From Scolanthus callimorphus (lineage: Eukaryota > Cnidaria > Anthozoa > Actiniaria > Edwardsiidae), in NCBI GenBank assembly GCA_033964015.1, contig CM066924.1, positions 4,074,251-4,138,250 on the forward strand: a stretch of DNA of 64,000 nt, in the 5' to 3' direction. The translations under genes and the position numbers were made by a program. The notes beneath the pieces were generated by a model, which saw only the letters and a list, made by a program, of their open reading frames with translations, was not told the origin of the DNA and did not search any database. Shown here piece after piece: positions 1 to 10,364 of this stretch (within the stretch, counting starts at the first letter, position 1; every line of letters starts with the position of its first letter).

Positions 1-23
1 TTTGAGCAAGAACTCCGCCTAAA

Positions 24-145
24 CATGTTAGGGCAAGTTTGTGCACGCTCATTTGATTATGCGCACCTTCGCCTTTTTATTGGACGAGATACAGTTAGGC
101 TCCCAAAGGGGCTACAACATGTTCAGGGCAAGTTTGAACACGCTC
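24..145. repeat. Imperfect direct repeat upstream of the recombinase gene
   Basis: The motif CATGTT-(n)-GGGCAAGTTTG followed by CACGCTC occurs at 24-50 and again at 118-145, in the same orientation and about 95 bp apart. It lies just upstream of the tyrosine recombinase start codon. It may be part of an element terminus, a recombinase binding site or an unrelated duplication. Nothing in the window decides between these. Confidence 0.45.
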
Positions 146-266
146 CCTTTATTTGCCTTGCTATTGGCCAATAAGGGTTTTCGTACTCTAGGGACACATG
201 GATCGTATACAAACAACTGTCAGGTAAGTATATGTTCATTTCTCGCCTGCTCTCCGCCCAAGAAAG

Positions 267-2042
267 ATGTCGAGTAAAAAGTGCAAGCAAGTTGACTGGG
301 CTAAAATTGCAAATGCTTTTCCCAAACCGAAAAGACTTCACTTGGAGAAAGATGAATCTGATGGATTTTTTCACTGCCCAGTGCAGGCGTGCGATCACGA
401 TGGATTTGGAACTCAAAGAGGCTGCAGGAAACACGTTACTAGAAAGCACGGTTGGTTCTTTTACTTTGATCAGAAACCAAGCAATTCAGAAATTGAGGCT
501 TGTCAAGTTAACGAGTGCAATGGAAGCGCAAAGAAACCCAAATCCACCAGTGCAAGCAAATCGATTCCAACCTTTGAGCCATCAGGTGCAATTGCTAAAG
601 AATTCCTTTCTTGGCTCACTGGGAGTGGCGGGGGGTGCAAGAGCGATCGAAAAGCTCAACAAACTGTCAGCAAAAGCCTTAAGTTTCTCAGATTTTGTTG
701 TGATGACGAAGACGAACTGACTTGGAAAAATGTCGACTACAGTTTATGCTCTCCTAACCTTCTCTTTAAATTTGCTGATACGATGCAGGACACGTGGAAT
801 CTTGGACATGCAGGACGCTTAGGATACCTTGACGCCATTGGGGAGCTAGTGCAATTCCGAAAAGTTAGCGAAGGGTTGTCGGAAACAGTGACGAGAGGTT
901 TGTCAGTCACCGAGACGTACTTGAAAAGAGTCCGAAGAACAGTGTCGAAGATGATGAGATTGCAGTGGACCAGCGATCTGGACATTGATGTTTTAGAAGC
1001 CAAGGGTCACTGGGCATCGCTCGACGAACTACTGGAAGTTGTATCTCACTACCTTCCTCGATATGAAGAAGTGCTCAAGAAATGCAGGGACAAACCAGGT
1101 AGTGTTTGCTCGGGGGATTTATCGTTTGCCACAAAATTTCTAGCCGTCTACTTGTTCATCAAGGTAAAGGGATCCCGACCTATGACTTATCAGTACCTCA
1201 CAGTTGACATGGTTCGCACAGCGAAAACAAATGGGGGATTCATTGACCAGAAAATGTTTAAAACGGCAGGGAAATACGGTTTTGACTCGCTCCTTTTGAC
1301 CGACACTAACATGAAAGTTTTGGATGGATATATCAATCATATTCGCCCTCTGCAGAAACCAGCTTGTGATTACGTGCTAATGACGAGAAACGGAGGGCAG
1401 CACAACAAGCTCGGTGAGCTCATGAGTAAACTGGTCTTCGATGCCATTGGAAAGTACGTTCATCCGACGCGCTATCGACAGATCGTCGAGACTGCAAGTT
1501 CCAACCAGCTTAGCGCAAGAGAGCAAGACTCAGTTTCAGAGGATCAAAAACATAGCTCGGTTGTAGCAAGAGTGCATTATCAAAAGCAAAGATCTCGAGA
1601 GGTCGCAACGAAGGCGCGCCAATGCTTGGATAAACTACATGGCGACAAGGGAACAAAGCTGGAACAAGATGTGATTTCAAGGCTGTCAGACATCTCGTCA
1701 GCCTCCTCTCAAGAACAGGATCCGCACCATCTGTCCAGCGGTTCTACAGAAGAAGTAGAAAGTGCAGAGGAGGCGTTGCCACTAAAACGTGAGTGCAATT
1801 TCAATAAAATGCCAAGACTTTCACGCCAGCGCACTTTCAAAGTGGCGAACATCGATCGTACATGCAATAGAAAAAAGGCCATGTTGTTCACCCAGGACGA
1901 GGACAAATATCTCAAGGCCGGACTGAAAAGGTACGGGTATGGGCAGTGGACAGCTATTCTAAGAGATTCCGAGTTTCATTTCCAGAAAGGGAGGTCCCCA
2001 GACTCGTTGAAAAAGAGAGCGATCGCCAAGTTTCGCCAATAG
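267..2042 (+). CDS. Crypton-like tyrosine recombinase with C2H2 finger and SANT/Myb tail
   Basis: This is one uninterrupted 591-aa frame. A C2H2 finger is near the N-terminus (C37, C42, H56, H61, in HCPVQAC...RKHVTRKH). The middle has the residue order of a tyrosine recombinase: R304 (GSRPMTY), K336 (TAGKYG), H399-x-x-R402 (HPTR), H429 and Y438. The 9-residue gap from H429 to Y438 and about 27 from R402 to H429 resemble Cre-type enzymes. The last ~55 residues (FTQDEDKYLKAGLKRYGYGQW) are a SANT/Myb DNA-binding domain of telomere-repeat-factor style. Crypton transposons move by such enzymes, so the product should cut and rejoin DNA through Y438. All catalytic positions are present and no stops interrupt the frame, so it may be active or recently domesticated. 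The start at 267 is the first ATG before the finger. It is followed closely by the cyclin-like gene on the same strand. Confidence 0.8.
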   Translation: MSSKKCKQVDWAKIANAFPKPKRLHLEKDESDGFFHCPVQACDHDGFGTQRGCRKHVTRKHGWFFYFDQKPSNSEIEACQVNECNGSAKKPKSTSASKSIPTFEPSGAIAKEFLSWLTGSGGGCKSDRKAQQTVSKSLKFLRFCCDDEDELTWKNVDYSLCSPNLLFKFADTMQDTWNLGHAGRLGYLDAIGELVQFRKVSEGLSETVTRGLSVTETYLKRVRRTVSKMMRLQWTSDLDIDVLEAKGHWASLDELLEVVSHYLPRYEEVLKKCRDKPGSVCSGDLSFATKFLAVYLFIKVKGSRPMTYQYLTVDMVRTAKTNGGFIDQKMFKTAGKYGFDSLLLTDTNMKVLDGYINHIRPLQKPACDYVLMTRNGGQHNKLGELMSKLVFDAIGKYVHPTRYRQIVETASSNQLSAREQDSVSEDQKHSSVVARVHYQKQRSREVATKARQCLDKLHGDKGTKLEQDVISRLSDISSASSQEQDPHHLSSGSTEEVESAEEALPLKRECNFNKMPRLSRQRTFKVANIDRTCNRKKAMLFTQDEDKYLKAGLKRYGYGQWTAILRDSEFHFQKGRSPDSLKKRAIAKFRQ

Positions 2043-2175
2043 TGCTTATTTTGGCGCCCTTTCCCTTATTGGGACGCTGCTGAGTCTTTGCATGCCGGTA
2101 GTCAGCGCGAAACTATTAGAGCTGTAACATTTTGCGTGTTAGGCCTCATTTGCTGTTGAACGCCGAGGAGCTAAG

Positions 2176-2538
2176 ATGGACGCTGTTATTGATAAGCATC
2201 CCGAGTTGTCGTTACGAGATATCAAATTTGCTGGAGAGTTTATACGTGGAGTTTGCGTATCCAACTTTCCAACATCAACGGCCATTTTGGCGGAAAGTTT
2301 GCTCTGGCGCCATTTAAACCGGACAAGAAACCGAAAAAAGACTACTCTGAGGGAGCTGATTTTGGCGTGTCTGTTTATTGCCATCAAACTGGAAAACAGT
2401 GACATCGAAAGAACCTCCTTATTTATGGACATGATCTCTACACCGGTGCCAAAAACAGATATCTTAGAGGAAGAGCTAAATGTATTGGAATCTGTCAATT
2501 GGAGACCTCTGGAACATTACCATTTGATTAGCCTTTAG
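2176..2538 (+). CDS. Single cyclin-box protein, 120 aa
   Basis: The 120-aa product reads as one cyclin box: helix-rich, with LRELILACLFIAIKLEN and then ILEEELNVLESVNWRP. K71 and E100 sit where cyclins place the lysine and glutamate that contact a CDK, and their 29-residue spacing equals that of K266 and E295 in cyclin A (from family knowledge). There is no second cyclin fold and no destruction box. It starts 133 bp after the recombinase stop, on the same strand, and converges on the helicase gene. No intron is evident. It could be a captured host cyclin fragment used by the mobile unit, or an unrelated small gene. The cyclin-fold call is fairly firm. CDK binding is inference. Confidence 0.65.
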   Translation: MDAVIDKHPELSLRDIKFAGEFIRGVCVSNFPTSTAILAESLLWRHLNRTRNRKKTTLRELILACLFIAIKLENSDIERTSLFMDMISTPVPKTDILEEELNVLESVNWRPLEHYHLISL

Positions 2539-2542
2539 CAAA

Positions 2543-3100
2543 TGTTAGTGTAGGAACACGAGACGTTGTGCGTGATGTATTCGAAATGTATAGAGTGTCA
2601 TACGCGGGTAAAAGTTTAAGGCCGTGTAAAAACGCCATTTCAATTTTCCGTAGAACAAGGTGTGTGAAAATGACTCATGTCAATTATTTTTCGAGAAAAA
2701 AAAGTGCTTATCACGTTTGTTGCTATTTCGATTGCATGAAACATGGTGGCAAAGCGGTGCAATTTGGGAAGGAGGGCGCATTAGTTCCTATACAGCGGTG
2801 ACAATGATCTTTAATATAATCGGTGGCCAATTGTGAACAATGCTCCAATAAGAAGATGTCAAACATTGAGTACAAGCTATGCAGTTCTGGCGTAGTTTAT
2901 TTGCAATTTTCAAACGGTACATAAACATTATATATGGAATCCTGTCTTGTAGTAACAACAATCCGCAATTACCAAATTATTCGCAAATGCTAGTTTTTGT
3001 CAAATACTCGAGTTTATTTGGGCTATTTTGCCACTAGGAAATTATGCATTACAAGATGTTGTCTTAGCCTCTCCTTACCTACACAATACTCAATTAAATC
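2543..3100. other. Convergent intergenic region
   Basis: This AT-rich stretch separates the end of the cyclin-like gene (+) from the end of the helicase gene (-). I see no coding sequence in it. A reverse-strand AATAAA at 3013-3018, about 90 bp past the helicase stop, is a plausible polyadenylation signal. Confidence 0.5.
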
Positions 3101-3103
3101 AGA

Positions 3104-6100
3104 TTATTTCTGAGAGCGAAAGAAGGAAGATATCTTTGTTTGACGTTCTGGCACTTCTTGGGTGAGGGGACGTTTTCGTTTCCCGCTGTTGTTTATCAGG
3201 AACTCTAGAGGCTCATCTTCCTCTGGCAAGATGGAAGGCGACGGTTTGGACGTGGACGCTTGCGTCTTAAAGATCTCGACTTCTTCCTCGTCTTCTGTTG
3301 AACTTCCCTCCTGGTCTTCTTCCATCACTTCATCGCTCTCTTGAGGGATCATCCCACTCGTCTCGTTGGTTGGATCGCTCTTGCCTTCTTCCTCTGCGTG
3401 TTTCTGGCTCACATTTGCGCCATGGATTGGCCAGTTTTTCATCGGCAGCGCCTCGTATAGGGTGTTGACAAGATGTCGCGCCTCGGCTGGAGTGAAGATG
3501 CCCAGGTTTACCAACGCCAACCTTCGTGCTTTTATTGCATAATTGCAATGAGTACCAGCATCCTGGTGGATACTTCGAAGAGCGTCTTGGAGAACTTCAA
3601 TGCGGTATTTAACTGATCTTTGGAGGAGCGGACGATCTGGAGCCTCCGCAAATGCCTTCTGTAATTCACGCATTTCCTTTTCTCGCGCCAAAACGCGATC
3701 GTCTTGGAAAATCGCTTTGACTGCTGCTCTTTGATCCCTCTCACGCTCATCGTTCTCCTCTTGGAGACGGGAACGCAACACACCCATGCGCTTTTCCTCT
3801 ATGTCTTTCGGGAGATGCCATGGACTTTCTCGGATGCGCGTACGCTCGTCCTCGGTAAGCTCTACGTCCTTCTCAATACTGCAAAGATAAACAAAAACAA
3901 ATCGAAACCAAACATTGTTGTATTTCAGTACCATGTTGTTGCCATGGCAACGGGAGCGAAATTTACCGTTTAATCGCGTCCTCCACTGAGTCCCTTAACC
4001 TGTCCTCTCTTGCACGATCCCTAGTGACCACCAGTTCTCTAAGTTGGCGTTCGGCCAAGCTCCCCTTTCTCGCCCTCAGCAGCTCACCATCTATCTCCTC
4101 TTCTTCCGTCTCCGATTCGGATCCTCTGGTGTCTTGGCTATTGGAAGGGTCGATTACTTGAACTAGTTCTTCAACGTTCGGGTCGACTTTGAACAGCTCG
4201 TCAATATCTGATTGGTTCAGTTCCCCATCTCCAATAAGGGCCATGGAGGTATCGTGCTGGGTGGGGTTGGTGGTCGTTTCCGTGCTGATCTTTAAAGCTG
4301 ACCAATGGATGCAATCCATGGGATGTTTTTCGAGCCACTCGATTGCACCTGGGTGTACGCTAGGAAGAGCTCGGAACATGTACTTGTTAAGACGGGAATC
4401 CATCGCAGGATTGTGTTCTTCAGTCTGGCAAGTCATAATCATGGGAATCCTGTTGATGAATCCTTTTGCGGACTTGTATTTGGCGTCGTTTGCCGTCCAT
4501 CCGCCTTGCGTAATCACCTGCAAACGAGCAAAAAGAATCGTTCTGCACGCACTAAAATAGCAAGCCATTTATCATGATTTTGAAGTGATTAGTTTGGAAT
4601 TGGTGGACGTTGCGAATCCCTTTTCACTAATAATGCGGGATAATGAGTCTTCCGTTTACCTTCCAGTCGTCAATTTCCATCAGCTGTTCGGTCGCTTCGT
4701 CCAAAAAAAGTACCTCACAGTCCCGGCTTAACATGGATTTATTAAATGCCTTTTGCTTCGTTATCTTACCAATTCTGTAAAGATAAAGTGGATGAAAGAG
4801 AGAGATTAGTCATCCAGTGTTTTTTTTTGCAACACAACAATGCGTTGTTGTATTGCAACGTACGGTTTATCCTTACCTGTGCGGGGGAACGATGCCGCGG
4901 ATAGGAGCGAAAAGGCTTGTTTTCCCGCTATCAGCGCTCCCCACTAGGCATGGTACCTGAAACAAAGAAACCAAAAAATATACAAAATTAAAGTATAAAG
5001 ATTTTTATTTGTTTGCTTACTTGATGGCTCGCTTTAGCATACCTTTTTTTAGCATACAAGTTTTTCATACCTTTTGCTTGTGAGCTTTCTTGTTGAACCT
5101 CAGAAGATTCATGAAGTCCTTACAAAAGAACTTCACTTGATTGTCGTCTAAGCTGTTTTCCAGGGTGTTCTTGAAATATCGCGGCTCTGGACCGCTAAAG
5201 TGGTCGTATGGGACGAATGCTCTAGGTGAGAAGTTACCAACATCGCTTTCTTGGATTGGGTCTTTCAAGAATTTCTGCTGCTCAACAGAAAAGCACCAGC
5301 CGTCATTCACTTCTATCCAGTCATAGTTAACTGTAAGTTGTCTAATGGCCTGACTCTCTGGTCTTGACAGGCGCTCGCGGACGTGATCTCCATACTTGAT
5401 TAAGCCGTCCCTGAAGTTTGCATTGCCTTCCAACACGCCCAACCAATCTGACACGCTACACTTATAGGCAAATGTGTACTTCGAATCCGGCACATGCTTG
5501 TAGACAGACCCTCGATATAGCCTGTAGTTTAGGGCTTTCATTGCTCTTTCGAGATCGCTGAACAACAGCACTTTAGGGTCAGTCGTCAACTTTCGTGCGT
5601 CGGTTTCGGGATTCATAGCTTCATTGTCAGCGTGTCCGAACGTGTCCACTTGAAGTCCGGCTTTTTTCAGAGATTCCAAGGCATTTCCAATTTGGTCGTT
5701 TATGGATGACGATGCTTTTGACCTGAAAATAACCACTTTTTCTGTAGGGCAGGCCAATGAAGTGGGTAGTAAATACTCGCAGGACATCTGGTCTGCAACA
5801 TCGGTCATAATAGCTTTATACGAACTCTCAACCAGACTGATGACATAGCTTGAACTGTGGTCTTTTAGAACTGGAAAAAGTGCCTTGATGGAGCTATCTG
5901 CGTTCTTTTGTACTTGCACGTCAATTTCAAGGTCACAAGACAGCAAAGCCTTCTTTATGGGTAGCTTGGAAACTTGGGCACCGGTAGAACTTGAAAACGC
6001 CATCCAGAATGTAAACATTGGGTATTGTTTGCGATCAGCCGCCATTGCGAAGCTACACTGGCCCTGGCTTGAAACTTGCGAGCTCTGTGAAACTCCACTA

Positions 6101-6432
6101 TCTAGACTCCCGGCATTTTCATTGTCTTCTTCCTCGCCATCTTCCTCGCCATCACCTTTCTTTTTCAGTTTTTTGGGAGGCTCTTTGACGTTTATGGCCG
6201 AGAAATAAAACTCCAAACCATTTAATCCGGTCAATGCACTGTTACACTCGTCTCTTTTCTTGCATATCTGTTTCCACGCCTCCGATAAGTCTTTTCTTTG
6301 GACTCTCCATACACAAGTAGCAGTCACTACGCACAAGCGATTACGTATGATTGGAGTAAAGTAGCAAGAAGCGGCGTCCTTGATTGCCTTGCTGTTAAGT
6401 TGCCTTGCCGGATGCTTCGCTCGTCTATACAT
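3104..6432 (-). CDS. Superfamily-3 helicase with C-terminal PIP box, five exons
   Basis: Exons (reverse strand): 6432-5071, 4956-4877, 4774-4660, 4517-3967, 3878-3104. All join with GT-AG introns and matching phases to give 960 aa. SF3 motifs are visible: Walker A GSADSGKTS (G460-K466-T467), Walker B VLFLDEA (D506, E507), a B' segment (QGGWTANDAKYKSAKGF, from 523) and motif C (RIPMIMTCQ). The usual motif C Asn is replaced by Q550. The set is closest, from memory, to parvovirus NS1-type helicases. The N-terminal 450 aa have an acidic stretch and no HUH nickase motif that I can find. Residues 704-960 are charged and end in QTKISSFF (949-956), a textbook PCNA-binding PIP box (Q-x-x-I-x-x-F-F). 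The likely role is ATP-driven unwinding at a replication fork. The frame is intact. The gene is convergent with the recombinase and cyclin genes and is probably part of the same element. Confidence 0.72.
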
Positions 6433-6918
6433 CGTCCCGGTTGGTTCACAACTGAGGCAAAAACACTAGCGCCTTTTATAGATATATCTAACGCATGCGC
6501 GAACTATCTAAGCGCGGAATTTACGCGATCGAGTTGCATAATATGACATTATGACATAACCGTTGCATTGTACAAGAATAGTTTGTTTATTTACCTCGAA
6601 GAATGGGTCAGCCAACATGAGCAAATTCCATAGCATTTCGCGGTGTTTTGCTAACGCATTTTGCATTGCGTAACCTTCGCATTATGCCATTCAGTAAGAT
6701 ATGCGCAGCTTGCGAGAATTGAAATCCACACAAGTACATGGAAACTATTTGACATTTTCACATTTCTTGTTGATGCAAACCTGTTTAACACGAAATTCTA
6801 ATGTGGGTTTTTTCCAAGACAACAATAACTTCATGCAGACTCGTCATTGTGCAGGGATATGGCTGAGAATGCTCGTGTCTCATCATTGATATTTCCTTGC
6901 ATGCTCTGTTGGTGCTGA
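6433..6918. other. Helicase 5' flank, no gene seen
   Basis: This is the upstream region of the reverse-strand helicase gene. It contains a GCGCATGCGC-type palindromic stretch near 6490-6510 and otherwise low-complexity AT-rich sequence. I see no convincing coding exon. Confidence 0.4.
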
Positions 6919-8560
6919 AATCCGTCAATCCGTTGAACCGGCAAAAATGTTTTTTTTTTACGCCCACTTCAAGATGGCGGCTAGCTCGTATAAATATTCA
7001 TTATGATTCGTATATTCTCGTTCTATTAGTGAATTGAGAGGAGGACGTTGACCTGCGAACTCTCTCGTAGCTCATGTGTAAGATGTTGGATTATGAATAG
7101 GTAATTTGCACAGGGTTTAGGGTTCGCACCACCATGAATCCTTTTTCCTTTTTTCTCAATAACTTGACTTAAAATATTCTAAGTGCCATAAAGTGGACGT
7201 AAATAAAAAAATCGGCCGGCAAAGTACAAAATTATTTCATTGGAGCTGAAGATTGAAAAGAGTAAATTTTTCAGGAATAACGGATGGACGGATTCGCGGA
7301 TTTCCCTATATATTCTCTATTAGAATTGACATCCGTCAATCCGTTGAACCGACAAAGTAGAAAAATTACTGCATTGGAGTAAACAGTTAATTTTTCTGGA
7401 ATGACGGATGGACGGATTCGCGGATTTCCCTATATATTCTCTATTAGGATTGACATCCGTCAATCCGTTGAACCGACAAAGTAGAAAAATTTTTGCATTG
7501 GAGTAAACAGTTAATTTTTCTGGAAGGACGGATGGACGGATTCGCGGATTTTTCCATACAATTTCTCATAGGATTAAAATCCGTCTTTCCGTTCATCCTT
7601 CAAGGGAGAATATTTTTTACATCATCATAAAATTTGGATAAAGTAATGATTTAAAATTATAAAAATTGTAATTCTATGATGTTAATTATTAATAATTATC
7701 TTATTCATGATATCAAATTAAAGTTTTTTTTATTATTATATGATAAATTATATTAATATATTATTATAAAATAATAATAAATTAATAAACGAATGTATTA
7801 ATATATATCTTTATAATAAATATATTATCTTTTATATATTATATATATTATATTATAAATTATATTAATATATTATTATACAATAATAAAATTTATTAAT
7901 ATATATTTATAATTAATATATTATCTAATAAATTCTTACTAATTAATTAATTTTTTACTAATAATTTATTATTATTGAAATATTTATTTCATTGATTAAT
8001 TAAATAATTTAGATACTTTTTAATGATTATTATTATTATAATAAATTATATTAATATGTTATTACACAATAATAATATTATCTAATAAATTCTTACTAAT
8101 TGATCTATGTTTATTACTAATACTTTATTATTATTATTAAAATATTTATTTCATGTAATGATTATTTTTTTCACTTGCGGAGTAACGGAAATACGGATTT
8201 CAATTTTAACAGAGACTGCATAGAAAAACCGTGAATCCGCCCATCCGTCCTTCAAGAAAAAAAGCTTCCATGGCCATCCCTTTTTCAAAGCAAGTAGCTA
8301 TTATTTTCGACGTTGAAGGATGGGCGGATAGACGGATCTCATGAACAACAGAGACTGTATAGAAAAATCCGTGAATCCGTCCATCCGTCCTTCATGAAAA
8401 AAGCTTCCATGGCCATCCCTTTTTCAAAGCAAGGTAGTATTATTTTCTACTTTGAAGGAATGGCGGATAGACGGATCTCATAAACAACAGAGACTATATA
8501 GAAAAATCCGTGAATCCGTCCATCCGTCCCTCAAGAAAAAAACGTTTCCATTGCCATCCC
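6919..8560. mobile_element. Fold-back element with tandem subrepeats and AT-rich core
   Basis: The left side has about three tandem units of ~124 bp (CGGATGGACGGATTCGCGG at 7281, 7405 and 7529), each followed by an ATCCGTCAATCCGTTGAACC block. One such block stands alone at 6919. The right side has three units of ~140 bp around GAATCCGTCCATCCGTCC (8231, 8373 and 8511), which are the reverse complement of the left units. The centre, 7600-8165, is almost pure A/T with TAATTAT/TATTAT runs. Inverted arms made of tandem subrepeats around an AT-rich core are typical of fold-back DNA transposons. No coding sequence was found inside. Confidence 0.75.
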
Positions 8561-8879
8561 CTTTTCAATGCAGGAAACAAAAGTGCAAGTGCAAAAGTAC
8601 CTTCGTTTAGAATCTTATCTACTTGTTAGATGTGATTTGAAACCTGATTGAGCATAACAATATAGGAACGGCTGGTTCCTTTATTTGGTGTTCCTGCCCA
8701 GTTGGACCCTGCACTTGAAAAAGTAGCGATTGCAACGCCGAGGAAATTACTTTCCTGGTAACATCATGAAAAATCGATAGAGGTTTTGGGCATCTGCTCG
8801 AAAGTAGTTAAATGGGGATTACGCGTTTGGGGAAATTCGAGAACAGCGCACTCAAAATTAGAGGAACACAATTTTGGGA

Positions 8880-9305
8880 AACGATCCTGTTTTCTTCCAT
8901 CTTCTCTCCTCTTCCATCTTCCTCCTCTACCATCTTCCTGTTTTCTTCCATCTTCTCTCCTCTACCATCTTCCTCCTCTACCATCTTCCTCCTCTACCAT
9001 CTTCCTGTTTTCTTCCATCTTCTCTCCTCTACCATCTTCCTCCTCTACCATCTTCCTGTTTTCTTCCATCTTCTCTCCTCTACCATCTTCCTCCTCTACC
9101 ATCTTCCTCCTCTACCATCTTCCTGTTTTCTTCCATCTTCTCTCCTCTACCATCTTCCTCCTCTACCATCTTCCTCCTCTACCATCTTCCTGTTTTCTTC
9201 TATCTTCTCTCCTCTACCATCTTCCTCCTCTACCATCTTCCTCCTCTGCCATCTTCCTGTTTTCTTCCATCTTCTCTCCTCTACCATCTGCATGTTCTCT
9301 ACCAT
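8880..9305. repeat. CT-rich minisatellite
   Basis: Tandem array built from CTCCTCTACCATCTTC blocks alternating with CTGTTTTCTTCCATCTTCT. It is strongly strand-asymmetric: pyrimidine-rich on + and purine-rich on -. Several long frames cross it but they are only translations of the repeat. Confidence 0.9.
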
Positions 9306-9499
9306 CTGTGTGTCCTCTACCAATTTACTGTAAAGTATGACGTAAATGTTGAATTGAATACCGCCGTCGATACAGCGGCTGTTTTCTACTTTATGATTGG
9401 CTGTTTTTTCGATAGTATGGGATACATAATTTGAGCATCTCATTAATCGCTCTAATCCTGTGATGTTAAAGTATTATTCTCTCCTTTTCATTCATAAAG

Positions 9500-10329
9500 C
9501 GTGTGACAATCCAATAGACATCGTGTTTGGGATCCCCATGTCGCGCTATCTGGGATCAGCTATCGGGAACATTAAATCCACGTTCGGCGCCATCTTAGAT
9601 CTCCTCAAGGTCAACCCTCTAAAAGCACACATTGGAGTAGTACCCTACAGCTCCGAAGCTGACTTGGCGCTCCACCTCGACTCTATCTATGACAAGAAAG
9701 ACATTGCTAATTATATAAAAGCGTTACCTCAAAGCAAAGATAGCGGATATGATCTCGTAAAACCGCTTCAGATCGCAGCTGACAGAGCTTTCACACTCTT
9801 TGGTGGTGTTCGACAGACTGTCCCTAAAGTCTTCGTGCTTTTTGTGACGGGGAGAGGAAGCAGTGATCTCAGGTCTGTCCAGGATGCAGCCAAGAAGCTT
9901 AAGAGTCTAGGAGTGAGGATTCTTATAATAGGACTGACGAGTCAGGTTGATCGAAGCTTCGCGAAATCCATTGTATCCCAGCCTTCTTCCGTGTACGTGA
10001 CGACTGCCAATACCTATAGCGACCTGGTTGTGAAAGCGCCGATGGTTGTAGACACGATCTGTAAAGGTATGATTCTAAGCCAGATCCCAACTAGCGTGAT
10101 AAGGATCATAGTAGTTATGAGAATTGTTTGTTATGTTTGTTTATATGTTTTGATTGGGACGATTCGTCATAAGCGTCGTAACATAATTGACGCTTGGCTG
10201 AAAATGTGAAATTTGTCGTCGAATTTCTTGTCGTCACGCTTATGTCGAACGTGAAAAGCGAACGAGCAGTGCTCAATGACAGTGAACAACTATCCCCCTA
10301 AGGGGAGGTGAAAAGCGGTGTATATCTAT

Positions 10330-10364
<35 letters not shown>

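Larger units (their letters stand above)
1..6432. mobile_element. Probable composite Crypton-like element (ends undefined)
   Basis: The recombinase and cyclin-box genes (+) and the SF3 helicase (-) are packed into 6.2 kb with short gaps and almost no MITE sequence, unlike the rest of the window. Crypton elements are known to consist of a tyrosine recombinase gene with few other features. A linked cyclin and an SF3 helicase with a PIP box would be an unusual cargo. I could not find terminal repeats or target-site duplications. The left end may lie outside the window and the right end is somewhere after 6432. Grouping the three genes is inference from proximity. Confidence 0.45.

Noticed and set aside
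222..266. Perfect donor-like CAG|GTAAGT just before the recombinase ATG
   Set aside because: The only following AG that suits is ~40 bp away, too short for an intron. An upstream exon cannot be supported.
232..720. 162-aa forward frame overlapping the recombinase
   Set aside because: Out-of-frame shadow of the recombinase gene.
5065..6432. HUH nickase domain in the helicase N-terminus
   Set aside because: Expected for a parvovirus-type Rep protein, but no H-hydrophobic-H motif with a suitable tyrosine could be found.
7281..8530. CRISPR-like array
   Set aside because: The repeats are 124-140 bp tandem units in a eukaryotic fold-back element, not short repeats with unique spacers.
8786..9434. 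Three long forward frames and one reverse frame over the CT-rich array
   Set aside because: All are translations of a minisatellite (repeating SSTIFLFSSIFSPLP). No start context or domain.
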